DNA from: Eupeodes corollae
Taxonomy: Eukaryota; Arthropoda; Insecta; Diptera; Syrphidae
Assembly: GCF_945859685.1 (NCBI RefSeq)
Contig: NC_079147.1
Coordinates: forward strand, 266,590,572-266,654,571
Length of the DNA stretch: 64,000 nt
Direction: 5' to 3'
Shown here: positions 36,223 to 47,094 of the stretch, piece by piece
How the letters are laid out: each line of letters opens with the position of its first letter
Numbering within the stretch: the first letter of the stretch is position 1
Notes under the pieces: model-generated
Databases searched by the model: none
Seen by the model: only the letters and a program-made list of their open reading frames with translations
Told to the model about the DNA's origin: nothing
Position numbers and translations under genes: made by a program

Positions 36223-37844
36223 AATTTTTTTTTTTCTTTTAATTGTTTTTGTTTGTTTTGTTAATATAGTAATTTAATTCATTAAAGTTGTCAATCTGGC
36301 AGACGGTAAATGTTAAGATTTTATGATTTTTGTAATAAAATATTTATGTAATAATTGTAAAATAATTCATTAAATCAATAAAAAACAGTTATTAATCCAT
36401 CTATAATATTGTTTTTCTCTCAACTCTTTTGTTTACAAAAAATATTGTTATGTTTAATCGAATTGTGCAAAAATTGATATCAAAACAAAAGTTGAAGGGA
36501 TTTATCAAAATTTAAACTTTATGAATTTATATTTGTCTGCGTGTACGTGTTGTTGTGTTTCTACTTTGACCTTAAAACAAAATGGGAATGAATTCGGTTA
36601 AAATTTTGTTTTGCTGAATTAATTTTTAAGCGATGTAGGTAAGCGTCAGTTTTTCATTCTTAAGTTTATGATTTTTCCTACCGTATGTGTAAAATTATTA
36701 AATTGGTCACGCATTGTTATTTTTTACAAAGAATTGTCTACTTTAAAAAAATGTATCACTCTTGTTGTATTCAACATGTCATAACAACAACTTGATCAAA
36801 TTTACAGACAACACATCGTCGCTAGTTGTTATGATTTTAATATACGAATGTAAAAAATTCCAATAAAAAACGAGACCACTCCAAGAAATGATCAAATCAT
36901 TACTCAATTCTGTCACCAGTTTTTACAATATAGTATGTACATCTCACAGGTAGTATTTATATGTATAAATTCATGACGCACTACATTGCATTATGTGCTC
37001 TTATAATGTGGCGCCTCTACTTCAATCAATATCAATATGGAAATAAATCGATTTAAGTGCGATCAATCAATTAACATTTCTAAGGTGTGTCTCCTTTTTT
37101 TATGTTTAAGTGGACATATTTATCTCAATTTCAAATATGGATTTTATTTCTATTTTTATTGTCGTAGTCAATTTATACATTTGTAATGTTATGAGAAACA
37201 TTGTTTTTTTTTTCTTTGCATGAAAACATCACATATGCACGTATGCATGTGGTTAAAAAGAAATCGGCAAAATAGTTATACACGAATTATCTTTTTGTTT
37301 ATTTTGTTTGACTTGATTCGTACGAATAATAATTACTTGTGACAAATTATTATCAATGACCTCATTAAATGTATGTATCACATTAAAACTATCCTCGAAT
37401 TTAAATATTAATAATAAAAGCGTTTAGAAATTGTTTGATGTATTACAATGTTTTAACCTCAACTCTTTCGTCTGAAAACAAACATTTGTTTATACCTTAA
37501 TTTTGAAGTTCAAAAAACTTTACGCTATTATATTTTTGAGCTTATTGAAGGTTGAAATATCAACTTAAAACTAGAATACAAATAGCAGTAACTGTTATGC
37601 CATGGAATGCCCAAAAAAATATCAGATAGTGTATAAGAATCTTATTGCAAATTCTTGATAAAGTTAACATCCTAAATAAGTATTGCCCATTTATTAAAAT
37701 TGACTCAATGATTTAATTATAATCCATAAATACCGTTGACTTATATAATATATCTTCATTTACCTACCACAGAATATTTTAATTTGTTAGTCTATTTCCA
37801 ATGGCTCTAATTTCACACAATAATTTTAATGAATAGAATTATTT
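36223..37844. other. AT-rich DNA, no gene seen
   Basis: No frame or repeat recognised. Confidence 0.4.
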
Positions 37845-38156
37845 CAAATCAAATGGGGTGGCGCAACAGTCCTTCGTGAACCAGGGCCTAGTGACTTACA
37901 TCTCTCAACCATTCCTGTGTGCGAGTACTGTTGTCAGGAATGGAAGGGACCTACAATTTTAGGCCGAATCCGAACGGCTAGTTAGAGAAAGCACTTTTTC
38001 ATGACAAGAATTACTCTTGAAGGATTTGTCAATTCCTCGCAAGAGGCAGTACCCGCGAAATTATTTTTTTTTTTAATTAAGGTGGCACAGGCAGGGATTG
38101 AACCCAAGACCCCTTGCATGACAGTCCAACGCACTAACCATCATGCTACGGGTACA
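37845..38156 (-). mobile_element. tRNA-derived SINE, copy 1
   Basis: On the minus strand it starts with a tRNA-like head: A box TGGTTAGTGCGTTGG (38140-38126) and B box GGTTCAATCCC (38104-38094), 36 nt apart. A 7-bp acceptor-like pairing links GTAGCAT and GTGCCAC. The head is followed by a poly-A run, a body of about 190 bp, and a 3-prime end reading ggtggcgcaacagtcc on the plus strand with an (ATTTG)n tail. It is flanked by a perfect 14-bp target duplication, gaatagaattattt, at 37831-37844 and 38157-38170. The CTGTCAT anticodon-like loop suggests a tRNA-Asp ancestor, but that is uncertain. Confidence 0.9.
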
Positions 38157-38170
38157 GAATAGAATTATTT

Positions 38171-41100
38171 GTCAACTAATTTATTCATACTTTTAAAAGA
38201 ACATCTTAAAGACCATAACAAAACCAAAAATAAGGGAAAATAAAAACCAAATGAACTTTAGAGTGCCTAAATACTCGTATATAGTTTGCCTACAAGAGTT
38301 TATAAAAATCGCCAAAGGCTAACTATCTACCACTTAGGCTCTTAGAATTTATAGCCAGCAATGACAAATGAACATTGTTCAAACATGACTGTGGACATGT
38401 TAAGTTAGCACTAATGATGCTATAGTGTTTGTTTGTTTAGTTTTTGTTACTTTGGCCTTTTCAAAGATGTTATAGATACTAATTGGTCCAAAAGCGCAAG
38501 CGGTTTAAGATTTTCGCATGATCCGGTAACAAACAAAAAACAAGAATAATTTATTGGTTTTGTTTGGCGCTTTTTGAATGGGTTGCCTTAATTTAAATGA
38601 CTACTATACCATACCATACCTACCCCAAACCGCGTATAACCAAGAAAATGAAAGCCATTTCGCAGAATTTAATTAACGCAGATACAAATGATGACGATGA
38701 TGATGATGATGCCACAAGATAAATTTAACTCTTGTGAGAGAGGGAATCTTATGGTATCTCTAAACGGTAACAGAGGTTTTTGTGTGTTGTTTATACTAAT
38801 TAAGAACGCGTAAAATGAGATCGCTGTATTATGGGTATGGTATAATGTATATGTCCTCAATCGTCTTTGTCCACAACGACAACAACGACGACGACGCGAC
38901 TTAGTACGATGACCTGAAAAAAAATTATAAGATCGATGATAAGACAAGCGAGGGTCAAATTAATGTTATGATGGGAGAAATTAAATTATTTATAACTGTT
39001 ATAAATCGTTTTGTATAAAGTAGTGGTTGGACATATAAAGATGTTGCCATGAGTAAGTTCTACATGGAATATGCTCCAATTAAAAATGCATCCTTTATAC
39101 CGTCGAGTCGTGTCGCGTCTTCACGTTTAACTTGTTTCCCAATCAGATATAAATTTCTTGCTATTGGGTTTCATTTTTGTTTTGTGCAATAAACTTATAA
39201 AATAATCGTCCGTCATTCGTATTCGTAATAAACGCGAGTATTTGTCATCGTAAAAATGTTATCCTGCTGAGATTTTAGTCTCATAAGGAGTATAGAGAAA
39301 TATATAGTATATGAGCTGAGCAACAATAAAGACGCAATAATTTTCCCTTATGGACAAAAGAGATACGATTTCATTTAAAAAGCAAAAATGTGATTCAATT
39401 TCATTTGATTTAATTTATTTATTTTTGTGTTGTTTTATATTTAATGATGTGTTCTTATTTTTATTTGCTGATATAAATTTATTAAAACATTTAAGACAGC
39501 ATGTGGTGCACTGGCAGGTACCGCTTTATGTATGAATATGGATTTTTTCTTCTTCTTGCAAAAATCATCAGAAAAAAAGAGGCGCCTCGAAAAGTAGAAA
39601 CTTTTTTTTTTTTGTGGAGTAAACTTAAACAAAATGTACATCGAAAAGACAAACTCCAAGTTCACCCTTTTTTATTACTATGACTTTTGTGCGATCAGTT
39701 TGGGCAGACCTAAAATTCATGGATATTATGGTCCCGAGAAATATTGTTTCCACAAATTCTAAAAAAATTATTACTTTTCAGTCAACTTTTAAAAGATCAT
39801 TTTCAGGTTCAAATATACCAGGACTTAAAAATCAGAAGTCATTTTACCAGTTCTTGAACAAATTTTTCCATCAATTTTAGAAACTGAGTGCATACAATTC
39901 TTACATAACCACCGATAGCTACTCTTCATCTATAGGTTCCAAAAACGGTATATGACGCATTCGTACCCACACGCTGTAAAATCAAGATCAAAATTGCCAT
40001 AGCTATATTTGTTGTTGTATTTGCGAATTGCACCCATGTCCTGACCAATTAAAATTAAAACCATAAACATAATTCACCCCGAGATGAACCATTTCTCACA
40101 AATCTTATATTCTCATATTTTTAATCAGATTATGTTATGATACCCAATATGCTCGAACATCGTCTTCATGCTGAGCCAGGCTATGCAGTATGCACTCTCT
40201 ATACGACTACTGCACGCGTGAATCCTGCTCCTGCTTCTGCATCTTCACATATACATATATGTACATACTCGTATGCACCTTGTCTCTGCCATTGCCATCA
40301 TCATACGGTGTCGTATTGGAATCCAAAACATTGCCATATCGTATCGGATGCTATTGCTGGTACCGGATTAGTGGCGATGATGATGACACGATGACTCTGA
40401 CACAACTACCGATCTTACGAGTCGAGCTTATGAACAAAAAATCTTGTTCCATAGCTTGGGACTTGGTCTTGGTCCTTTGATTATCGCCATGCTGTGACTG
40501 TGATGATTCTCCATGATCATGGTCATGTGATACACTTAAAAGTGGCTCTAGCCCAGAAGAGGACTTGGACCTTTTTGCTTGCAGATTTGTCTAAACGAGT
40601 GCAGTTTTATATATTACCATCACAGAAAGTGTGCATCTACATAGGTATAAGGATTGTGTTGTTGACAAATCAACAACCACCAGGGAACTATAAAGAAACC
40701 AGGCTCCTTCCTTCTTCTTATTCTTCGGCTGTCTGCTGCTGCTGTTCATTCTGTTTCTTCTGCCTGTTGCTTTAATTAAGCAGCATTTTAATTTCTCCAT
40801 CATCGTTGCAACAAATCATTCATTTACACCTGAATTAATGACCATGATATGATTATGATGGAGGTTCGGGGGCTTTGGATGCATCGGAGGCTAACTGAGA
40901 CTATGTGCTGATCTTGTCAGACAGACAAGTTGACATCTAATTGAGGCAGACGATGCGATGAGCAGATGTCTACTTTGGATGTTGATGATGGTATGGTTTT
41001 TGATGGGCGCCACATGATTACAAGTAATTGATGTGAGATATCAAGACCAGAAGACCCGCGCTTAGCATAAGATTAGCCTATTAAGATGCAGTTAATGTGG

Positions 41101-41829
41101 GCAAGTAAAGTAGCCTTAATTAACAAAGAATTCATTTTAATATTAGATGAGTGTGGATGTGGTGTGGTGTTTTGTGTATCTACAGTTGCGCGCCATATAT
41201 TCAAATATGATTTGATTATTAGTATGATAACAGCGATTTGATTGAGAGCAGTTTGAATAAATAAATATAAATGAATATCAAACGCATAAAATCATTAGAT
41301 GGCATTTGAACGACATGACGACGACGAGCGACGACCGACGCCGACAATGTATGGGATGAAAATTAAGAAATATAAATTCCTTAGACACACGCTTAAGTTT
41401 TTTTTATTCCGATCTTGATGTTATGGAATTTAAGATAAGATTTGTTTGAAATTTAAATTCAAATGTTGTTTGGATTATATTGACTTTGAATTATCTAAAG
41501 ATGCGTCTGACATAAGTATTTCTATAGTTTATCGAACCAATTAATAAAATCATCTCTGGTTTTCCCTAATTTTCACATTTGTGAAATAAATTGTTCTCAA
41601 TCAAATTTAAAGAGTAAATACTGTCGTATATTTTAAATTGTCACTATTAATGAGTAAAATAATACAATGAAAGTAAAATTTTGATATTTTGGAAAAAAAA
41701 AAAAATTGTGAAAAGAGTGTTGTTGTTTTTCTGTGTGGCTAAAGCTAAAACGTTTGAAGCGGTATTGTACACATTTTAGAATGAAGGGTTCTAGATAATT
41801 TACTTTAACAAAAAAAAGAACCTATGAAC
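38171..41829. other. No gene seen; balanced islands
   Basis: A (GAT)n run lies at about 38685-38710. 38640-39300 and 40130-41400 are of balanced composition with many CAT/GAT triplets. The frames at 40137-40394 and 40190-40480 are low complexity and are not called. Confidence 0.35.
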
Positions 41830-42165
41830 TTTAAGAAGAATTGAAGCATTGACTTCAAACTTATTTTATTCCTTACATTATATTGTTGTTGATATTTGAT
41901 AAAATTACAGTCGACACTTGAAAGTATTTTCTACAAAAATACTACTTAGAATTAATAAAAATTGACTTTATACTCTTGAGAACAAAAATATGCACTGATT
42001 TGAAACTTATTTCATTCTATAACAAATAATATCTACATTCGGTAAAATTTTGGAAAACTAAAAATTGATTATTTTGCTTTTTACAAGGAAATTATTACTT
42101 TGAATTGCACCAATAAGAAGCTATCAGTGTGGGTTGCATCCTAGATTCTTTTTATGAATTAGTTT
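41830..42165 (+). mobile_element. HINE repeat, old 3-prime fragment
   Basis: Diverged tandem units (ttcaaacttattttatt, ttcggtaaaattttgg) are followed by the family 3-prime end tatcagtgtgggttgcatcc and a T-rich flank at 42125-42165. Confidence 0.6.
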
Positions 42166-42255
42166 CAATCTCAAGATTATAACTAGAATAAAACATTTTC
42201 TAAGAAAACTCCATTTGAGAAAGTTTGATTGCATACGTAGGTTTTTTTTAATTTT

Positions 42256-43095
42256 TAATTCACCTTATGGGAGAGGTTATTATAATCGTTCCTCGATCTA
42301 GAACGATTGCCACTTTTACGTTCTTATTCGATCAACGAATTGCGTCTTGGTACATCCGAAGCGTCTAAAAATCCATGGATGACGAATTTATATGAGAGCT
42401 CGATGACGAATTTATATGAGTGCTCGATGGATATAAACTCAACTGGTATTCAAGGACAACTAGATCATATTCGATTATCGTGATGATGAATACTGTATAC
42501 AAAACTGGTGGAAAAGTTCTTTGACTTTAGGGGACTTTGAAACGTTCTTCCACCCAATTAAGGCCAGTTGTAGTGACATAATTATTATAATTTCGAATTT
42601 GGACTCATTATAATGTTCATAATTATATGGATTCGATGAGAACCGAGACACGTAGCCTCTGCCACAATTATTAGACAATGTTTTTAAAGTGCTATTATAA
42701 TGTAATTGATTGAATAGAATAACTTGTTCCTTGAATTTTGTCTAGAAACTCTTCCTTGTCGAATAGAAAATGTTGAAATTTCTTGACGTTCCATGGTCCC
42801 TACAGCATCTATGTCTAATGTGTTAAGGGAGATGTCTGTATGCCCATACGTCTTCTATGAGAGATAACGACTTCAAATAAATTAAAATCAAAAGATGCAG
42901 AAAGGAATTTTAAATAAATTTATAAGATGTTGTTAAAAGTTGGAAAAATTGTTTTTTTGACTCAAATATCTAGATAACAATTTAAAACATTGACGTTAAG
43001 TCAATGTCTCTAATGTTTGGCCAATATGTTTAAAAAAAAAAATTGGCAAAAACTGGTTTTCGACACGAATGCCTCGAGAATAAATACATAAATGT
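42256..43095 (+). mobile_element. HINE repeat, old copy with a foreign insert
   Basis: A 5-prime-like start, ccttatgggagaggttatta, at 42262 is separated by about 450 bp of unrelated DNA from the leader (gacgttccatggtcccta, 42790) and degenerate tandem units to 43095. The intervening segment holds a 24-bp tandem duplication and nothing else that I recognise. Confidence 0.45.
42378..42425. repeat. 24-bp tandem duplication
   Basis: gatgacgaatttatatgag plus agctc, then the same with tgctc: two head-to-tail units with one mismatch. Confidence 0.85.
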
Positions 43096-43396
43096 TATAA
43101 TTGCAAAATTTTGAAATCCCAATTTAGAGAGCGGTTAAAGTTAACGCCTAGATTTTTAGCAGTTTCTATATATTCACTGGCGTCATTACTTAAAAAAATC
43201 GAGGGAAAATACTTAGAGAGTAAAAGCCTTTTCACATTAAACCCAAAACCTGGTTTTCGGCATAAAGTTTTTGAAACCCGAAAATCGTTCACACCGGACA
43301 TTTACACGTTTTCATTAGAAATTTAAATGTCAAATTTTGTATTGATCAAAAAATTTGCGATTAAAAAGTTTTGTTTTTCTCAAATTATTTGTAAAA

Positions 43397-43492
43397 TGTT
43401 AGTAAACGATGATGAGTATTTGAAACAACATTTCAGAACGAGCCGCAGAACTTTCGATATACTCTACAATGAATTAAAGGATCTGCAAACTT
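43397..43492 (+). pseudogene. PIF/Harbinger transposase N-terminal fragment
   Basis: ATG at 43398 opens MLVNDDEYLKQHFRTSRRTF, then DILYNELKDLQ, the DxxF..HFRxsRxTF motif at the start of PIF/Harbinger transposases. After about 32 codons the similarity stops and unrelated sequence begins. The catalytic domain is absent. Confidence 0.65.
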
Positions 43493-43528
43493 TAGTCTTA
43501 TGGAGGTACTTATCAAGTTTATTTTCAG

Positions 43529-43990
43529 GAAGACAAAGATCTATACGAGCTCCAAAAGAACGAATGGAATCCCGTCATTGAGTGGTTTAGCAAACATTTC
43601 GATACGAACACACAAAAAACTTCCAGTATATCACCACCCACTGTCTCGGATGCGCATAAAATGAAAATATCCAAGTACTTAATTTTACACAGTGAAGTTG
43701 TTCTATATAGTATGTATTCTCTCAAGATTCAGTTTTTGTTTAATTCTTGAAGTGCAAACATTCTCCTAAGGATTTTTCTTTGCCGTCGACCCCTTAAGTC
43801 GATAATCCTTTCATGTGCTGTGATAGAACCGCATAGCACCGCAGACAAGGCTGTAACACTAGCTCGTCTCGGAGAAGAGTTTCAACTGAAGTTTTGTGGA
43901 CGGTTGGAATGGGCTTACGACATGAACCAACAAGAACTACAAGCTCGTTTGGATGTCCGAACAGTTCACTAAGGAGAAGCTAATTGTCTA
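43529..43990 (+). pseudogene. ATPAF2/ATP12-like fragment (mitochondrial F1-ATPase assembly factor 2)
   Basis: Right after a 3-prime splice-site-like tttattttcag, the frame reads EDKDLYELQKNEWNPVIEWF, then SKHFDTNTQKTSSISPPTVS and DAHKMKISKYL. Following frame breaks and a stop, it gives LKSIILSCAVIEPHSTADKA, VTLARLGEEFQLKFCGRLEW and AYDMNQQELQARL. In a third frame it ends EQFTKEKLIV and a stop at about 43990. These are, in order, the C-terminal half of ATP12-family proteins (ELQ.NEWDP.IEW, L.RLEEE.Q...G..EWAHD...QEL.AR). An AATAAA at 44028 follows. In the family this protein chaperones the F1 alpha subunit in mitochondria. With stops, two or more frameshifts and no upstream exons, this is a non-functional fragment. 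Confidence 0.78.
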
Positions 43991-44076
43991 GAAAATATAT
44001 TATAGAACCAACAAAAAAAACTTTTACAATAAAAAATCATTTTATTTTAAACTTTTTTTTTTCTTTCACAACAAAT

Positions 44077-44530
44077 TCAATCCAAAATACTGAGCTTATG
44101 ACTATTGCTTCTGTTGGCCAAATGTGTCTTCAGAATCGCCATATATTGTGGCCGTCCGAGCAACTTATAGGCGGGTTGAGAATATTCTGAACGATTTTGT
44201 GTAGGTCCTTATGGCCGGAGCGGAAAAGTCCAATTCCTAGTTTCAGATTCGTACCAAAATCACAAACATATAGCTTGTCCAAAGCACTGAGGATCTTCTT
44301 AATGTTGGCATCGCTTCCCATCAATAGCCCCTCACTGTTGTGGTTTTATTCGAAAATTACGGGCAAATTTTTCTAGCTCGCTGTGACTAAGCCTCCACCA
44401 AAGATTTCATACTTATTCTCCTCCACAAATGAACTTATCACCTTTCTTAATTCTCTCAAACCCTTGTGATTGAATGGAGATACCGGAAAGTCTTTCTCCA
44501 GGAAATTGTGTAAATAATATTACTTACCAC
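44077..44530 (-). pseudogene. Unrecognised host-like gene fragment, convergent to the ATPAF2 piece
   Basis: Minus strand: HNFLEKDFPVSPFNHKGLRE, LRKVISSFVEENKYEIFGGG, LVTAS, stop, LEKFARNFRIKPQ. A frame change leads to EGLLMGSDANIKKILSALDK, LYVCDFGTNLKLGIGLFRSG and HKDLHKIVQNIL. Another change gives AYKLLGRPQYMAILKTHLAN, RSNSHKLSILD and a stop at 44077. Upstream, a GTAAGT at 44534-44529 looks like a splice donor. An AATAAA on this strand lies at about 44041-44046, 13 bp from the one on the other strand. The composition is that of a genuine conserved protein; I do not recognise it. Confidence 0.5.
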
Positions 44531-44804
44531 TTCAAAATGAAATAGTTGTTTTGACAGAACCCATCAGCTGTTTATATTAATAAGAGCGCTGAATTTTTCG
44601 AAAGGTTTGTTTGTTTAGTTTAACTTTGAATTGCAACTAGTTTTCGAGAGGTTTTATATAAAACTTGTGGTTTACGAAGACTTTTAGTTTACCAAAAAAT
44701 ATATATACAATATGGGAAAAATTGAGTTTTCGATGTAGGTTTTTGGCCAAAACCGATAATTTCGTGAAAACCGTGTTTGTTTTTTGGTTTGGTGTGAAAA
44801 GCCT

Positions 44805-45404
44805 ATAAGAGAGATCAAAAATAACTTGGGTTTTTTGATTTGTTAGGGTACAAGAAAAGAAAATTCAAGTAAGATCAATTCAAAATTGCGCAAGGTCTTA
44901 ATTGATGTTAGAGGCGCCATGCTGAATGAGTCCAAAAGGCGATACCGATATAATACCCAAGTTCAAAATTTCCAATTACAAAATCCATACACTGAAAAAT
45001 TCACAAAATCTTTAAAATTAGAATCATCAGGACCTAAGTCCCCATTAACAAAATCCTCAAACTAAATTCAAACGCTCTGTCATTTTACATTTGATTTTCA
45101 ACATTTGTGTGTAGGTCATGGTACTATGTGGTGCATTTTCTTAAAAATATTTTTAATTTTGGATCTACTTTGTTTTTTTTTCGAAATTTTTAATCAGAAG
45201 TCCATAGCCTGGTCATCAGTCTACTCATCACAAGTTATTAAGCAGGCATTTATGTAACATATTTTGAGTATACATATATACTCGAAATATGGTAGTATTT
45301 TGATTTTGTATATTCTTAATTTAGGAATTTTGGTTTTTTAAATTTAAGATTTGGGGATTTCGGTTGAGGATTTTATTTTAGCGAATTTTTCTTTGGGGCT
45401 AAGG
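44805..45404. other. No gene seen
   Basis: AT-rich. A short perfect hairpin, gagtatacatatatactc, lies at 45266-45283. Confidence 0.4.
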
Positions 45405-46140
45405 TACCTAACCTGTCCAGGAGGACAACGAAAGTAAAGTTGAAAGTCGTCGGCATACAGGAACAGGTTTTAATCAAACTTAATAGTTCATTGGCTGGAA
45501 TCAGAATAGTAGAGGACCCAGTATCGATCCTTGTGGAACACCAGACAAAGTAGGTACAAAACTAGATAAACAGTCACCAATTTAAACTGCTTGTTTTTTG
45601 TTAGTCAAATATGAATATACAAGCTTAAGGCAACTTGCAGACAAATTAAACTGCTGCTTAAGTTTTTTACACAGAATGTAATGGTTGACAGTGTCAAAAG
45701 CCTTAGAAAAATCAAGCATTAGGTACTTTGAAAGTAACATCATCCATTCGCGTAAAGGAGTGCATAGCTATGAGTGAGCAAAGAGTTTGCTGTGAGAAAA
45801 TCGTTGATTTGTATCTGCAAAATTCTCTCAAATACTTTAGACAAATAGGGTTTAGAATTGAGATATGCTCATATTCAGTTCCTTTACCATTTTAAGGAAT
45901 GTATTATTTTCGCTATCTTCTTAAGGTGCGGAAAACTCCCTGAAAACAGAAGGAAAACTAAAACAAGGGTGATCTAATTGTAACCTAATCGAAATATTTT
46001 CCGATGAACTCGATAAAGTGATTTAAGTAAGTTAACATCAACATCGTCAGCAGGTATAACTCTTACCATACCAATACTAAAGTTAAGCAGGTCCATCCAC
46101 AGTTCACGTCCATTCAATTAAGAACTCAGCTGAAAAGACG
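45405..46140 (-). mobile_element. LINE family D (jockey/CR1-type RT), partial
   Basis: Minus strand, reading downward from 46120: GRELWMDLLNFSIGM, VIPADDVDVNLLKSLY, a broken PISILNPISKVFERILQ region, QINDFLTANSLL and MLDFSKAFDTVNHYILCKKL (motif A, near 45710). Then come LSASCLKLVYSYLTNKKQ, SGVPQGSILGPLLF (motif B, near 45545) and YADDFQLYFRCPPGQ (motif C with both aspartates, near 45435). The element is truncated on both sides, with a few stops and frame changes. The sequence differs from families A, B and C and from RTE. Confidence 0.8.
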
Positions 46141-46639
46141 AAATCTGGAATTTTCACGGATTTCAACCGTGAATTTGTTTGGCATATGTACAAGCCAAAC
46201 GTAGCAATTCAGTTAACCGATATCGCTTCCAGTTGCTATATGCATTATCCCGTTTTTTTGCATTAATAGTTGTATGTTTGTCTTAAACATTTTGTTTAAG
46301 AATAAAAGTTTTTAAAAGAACATGACTATCTTACCGGATTTGGATATTATTCGTTAGGAATTGTAAGTATTGTTAGGGGAGGGCATAGAAAAAATACTGT
46401 CCCAGTTGATGACTCTAGTTTGCTCTTTAACAAGCTGACCATTAATATTGCCGGTATGATATATTTTGTCGCAATGTTTGAAATTAAATTTGATTGTTAA
46501 AAAAATTAAGTCAAAGCTTGTGTGAAAAGTTGAAACGAAAAACAAGTCAAACAAAATTACACCCCTATCAAAAAAAATAGTAGAGTTTCTAGTGAATTAA
46601 ACTTATCAAATGCATTCTATCACACAAAAATAGATTTCT
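46141..46639. other. No gene seen
   Basis: Nothing recognised. Confidence 0.4.
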
Positions 46640-47094
46640 TCTATAATTGAAACAAAAGGTGAAAGTTTTCCTATTTTAATATTAAGTCTTTAAATAACAA
46701 CTAAAAGTAGATTTCCAAGGTTGCTCACTGCTTCAAATGTAAACTTAAGTTTGCATTTCAAGGTATTGACTTACAAATGATTTGATTCAATACGAAATAT
46801 TGTTGTTAACATAGAGACATTTTCTTAGAAAAATCCACTGTGCATATTTGTTTAAGAAATAAAAACTTTTAAAAATTGTTAAAAATTGGTTTTCATCAAC
46901 AATACATCGCAACAGACACAAATATTGAAACCAACTTTTAATCATACGCAGAATGTTGTTAAAAATTTTAAGCGGATTTTTTAGTAAAATCCTATTGACA
47001 GCTTTATTTTTCAAACAAAAACTAAAAAGTGATAAGAAATGGTTTCAAATCACTTTAAACTTATTTTTATCTTACAAAAATTATTAACTTCCCA
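46640..47094 (+). mobile_element. HINE tandem-unit remnant, diverged
   Basis: Two to three old units (cgaaatattgttgttaacat, atcctattgacagcttta) run directly into the 5-prime hairpin of the next copy. They are more diverged than the units of neighbouring copies. Confidence 0.5.

Larger units (their letters stand above)
43226..44804. mobile_element. PIF/Harbinger-like element with captured host gene pieces
   Basis: Inverted ends: gccttttcacattaaaccc at 43226 on the left and, inverted, ggcttttcacaccaaacc at 44803 on the right (16 of 18 matched). A second ..ggttttc block lies further in on both sides. Just inside the left end is a PIF transposase N-terminus. Most of the interior is instead taken up by two host-like gene fragments in convergent orientation. 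No clean target duplication was found. The remainder (44540-44750) is AT-rich without features. Confidence 0.6.

Noticed and set aside
38094..38156. Functional tRNA gene
   Set aside because: A and B boxes exist, but the anticodon arm pairs poorly and the sequence continues into a SINE body with tail and target duplication.
43226..44804. A processed (retro)pseudogene of ATPAF2
   Set aside because: A splice acceptor precedes the exon, no poly-A tail follows, and a second gene on the other strand is included, so genomic DNA rather than cDNA was the source.
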